Source of the DNA: Acidobacteriota bacterium
Lineage (GTDB): Bacteria; Acidobacteriota; Terriglobia; UBA7540
DNA: 6,094 nucleotides
Direction: 5' to 3'
Assembly (NCBI GenBank): GCA_021786455.1
Contig: JAJYNF010000192.1
Location: 1 to 6,094, forward strand
Positions 5,940-6,094 of the stretch are shown one piece after another (position 1 is the stretch's first letter; each line of letters starts with the position of its first letter). Position numbers and translations under genes: made by a program. The notes beneath the pieces were generated by a model that worked only from the letters and a program-made list of their open reading frames with translations, did not search any database and had not been told where the DNA came from.

Positions 5940-6094
5940 TTAAATCTTGAGCACCGCGGCGGCGCGCAAGCGGCTGTGGCGGACCGCCTGAAGCGCGCGG
6001 TTGGCATCTTCCAGTTGGAAGGTTTCAATTTCCGTTCGCACCGGGATCTCCGCCGCGAGCGAAAGGAAATCGCGCGCGTCCTGCCGCGTTGCGT
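5940..6094 (-). CDS. Medium-chain (zinc-type) alcohol dehydrogenase, C-terminal end (partial)
   Basis: The minus-strand frame is open from the right edge to a TAA at 5942-5940 and gives the last 50 residues of a larger protein. The text TRQDARDFLSLAAEIPVRTE, then IETFQLEDANRALQAVRHSR and the ending LRAAAVLKI, is the standard tail of medium-chain alcohol dehydrogenases. In these the chain leaves the NAD(P)-binding fold, runs through the xETFxLEDANRAL helix and ends in a strand near RAAAVLxI. The enzymes oxidise alcohols or reduce aldehydes with NAD(P). The zinc ligands and cofactor motif lie beyond the edge, so substrate and zinc content are unknown. It is in the same orientation as pncB, but 470 nt and a promoter candidate separate them, so co-transcription is unlikely. 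Confidence 0.82.
   Translation of the reverse strand, partial: ATRQDARDFLSLAAEIPVRTEIETFQLEDANRALQAVRHSRLRAAAVLKI

Noticed and set aside
5690..6028. Minus-strand frame of 112 codons crossing the dehydrogenase end
   Set aside because: It overlaps the dehydrogenase tail in another frame, and its Arg/Pro-rich translation is typical of GC-rich shadows.

Overview
The window looks like chromosomal DNA from a GC-rich, Gram-negative aerobe or facultative aerobe. A respiratory gene cluster of this make-up, next to NAD-salvage genes, fits Acidobacteriota or a related soil phylum best. The phylum call rests on gene content and protein style only and is tentative. There is no sign of a phage, transposon, CRISPR array, tRNA or rRNA; all coding is dense and chromosomal in character.

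Plus strand, 1-3346: the 3' part of a five-gene respiratory operon. In order it holds the C-terminal end of a molybdopterin oxidoreductase catalytic subunit (cut by the window edge), a multi-cluster iron-sulfur subunit, an NrfD/PsrC-type ten-helix quinol-site membrane subunit, a DUF3341 membrane protein (ActD-like) and a small exported monohaem cytochrome c. NrfD plus DUF3341 plus monohaem cytochrome c is the signature of alternative complex III (ActC, ActD, ActE). Here, however, the Mo-type and Fe-S parts are separate genes rather than one fused ActB, and no actF-like gene follows. The simplest reading is a membrane complex passing electrons between the quinol pool and a periplasmic c-type cytochrome. 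The substrate of the catalytic subunit cannot be told from this fragment.

Minus strand, 3481-5469: a convergent two-gene NAD-salvage operon, pncB (nicotinate phosphoribosyltransferase) followed 12 nt later by pncA (nicotinamidase). Together they turn nicotinamide into nicotinate and then into nicotinate mononucleotide (Preiss-Handler route). A good sigma70-type promoter candidate lies upstream of pncB and supports a start at 5469 rather than at the far end of a much longer open frame.

Minus strand, 5470-6094: a 470-nt non-coding stretch with the pncB promoter, a leader inverted repeat and a perfect 15-nt palindrome. Beyond it is the C-terminal 50 residues of a medium-chain (zinc-type) alcohol dehydrogenase running off the right edge.

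Nothing here is a clearly new system. The most interesting item is the respiratory cluster, whose gene set is intermediate between alternative complex III and polysulfide-reductase-type molybdoenzymes.
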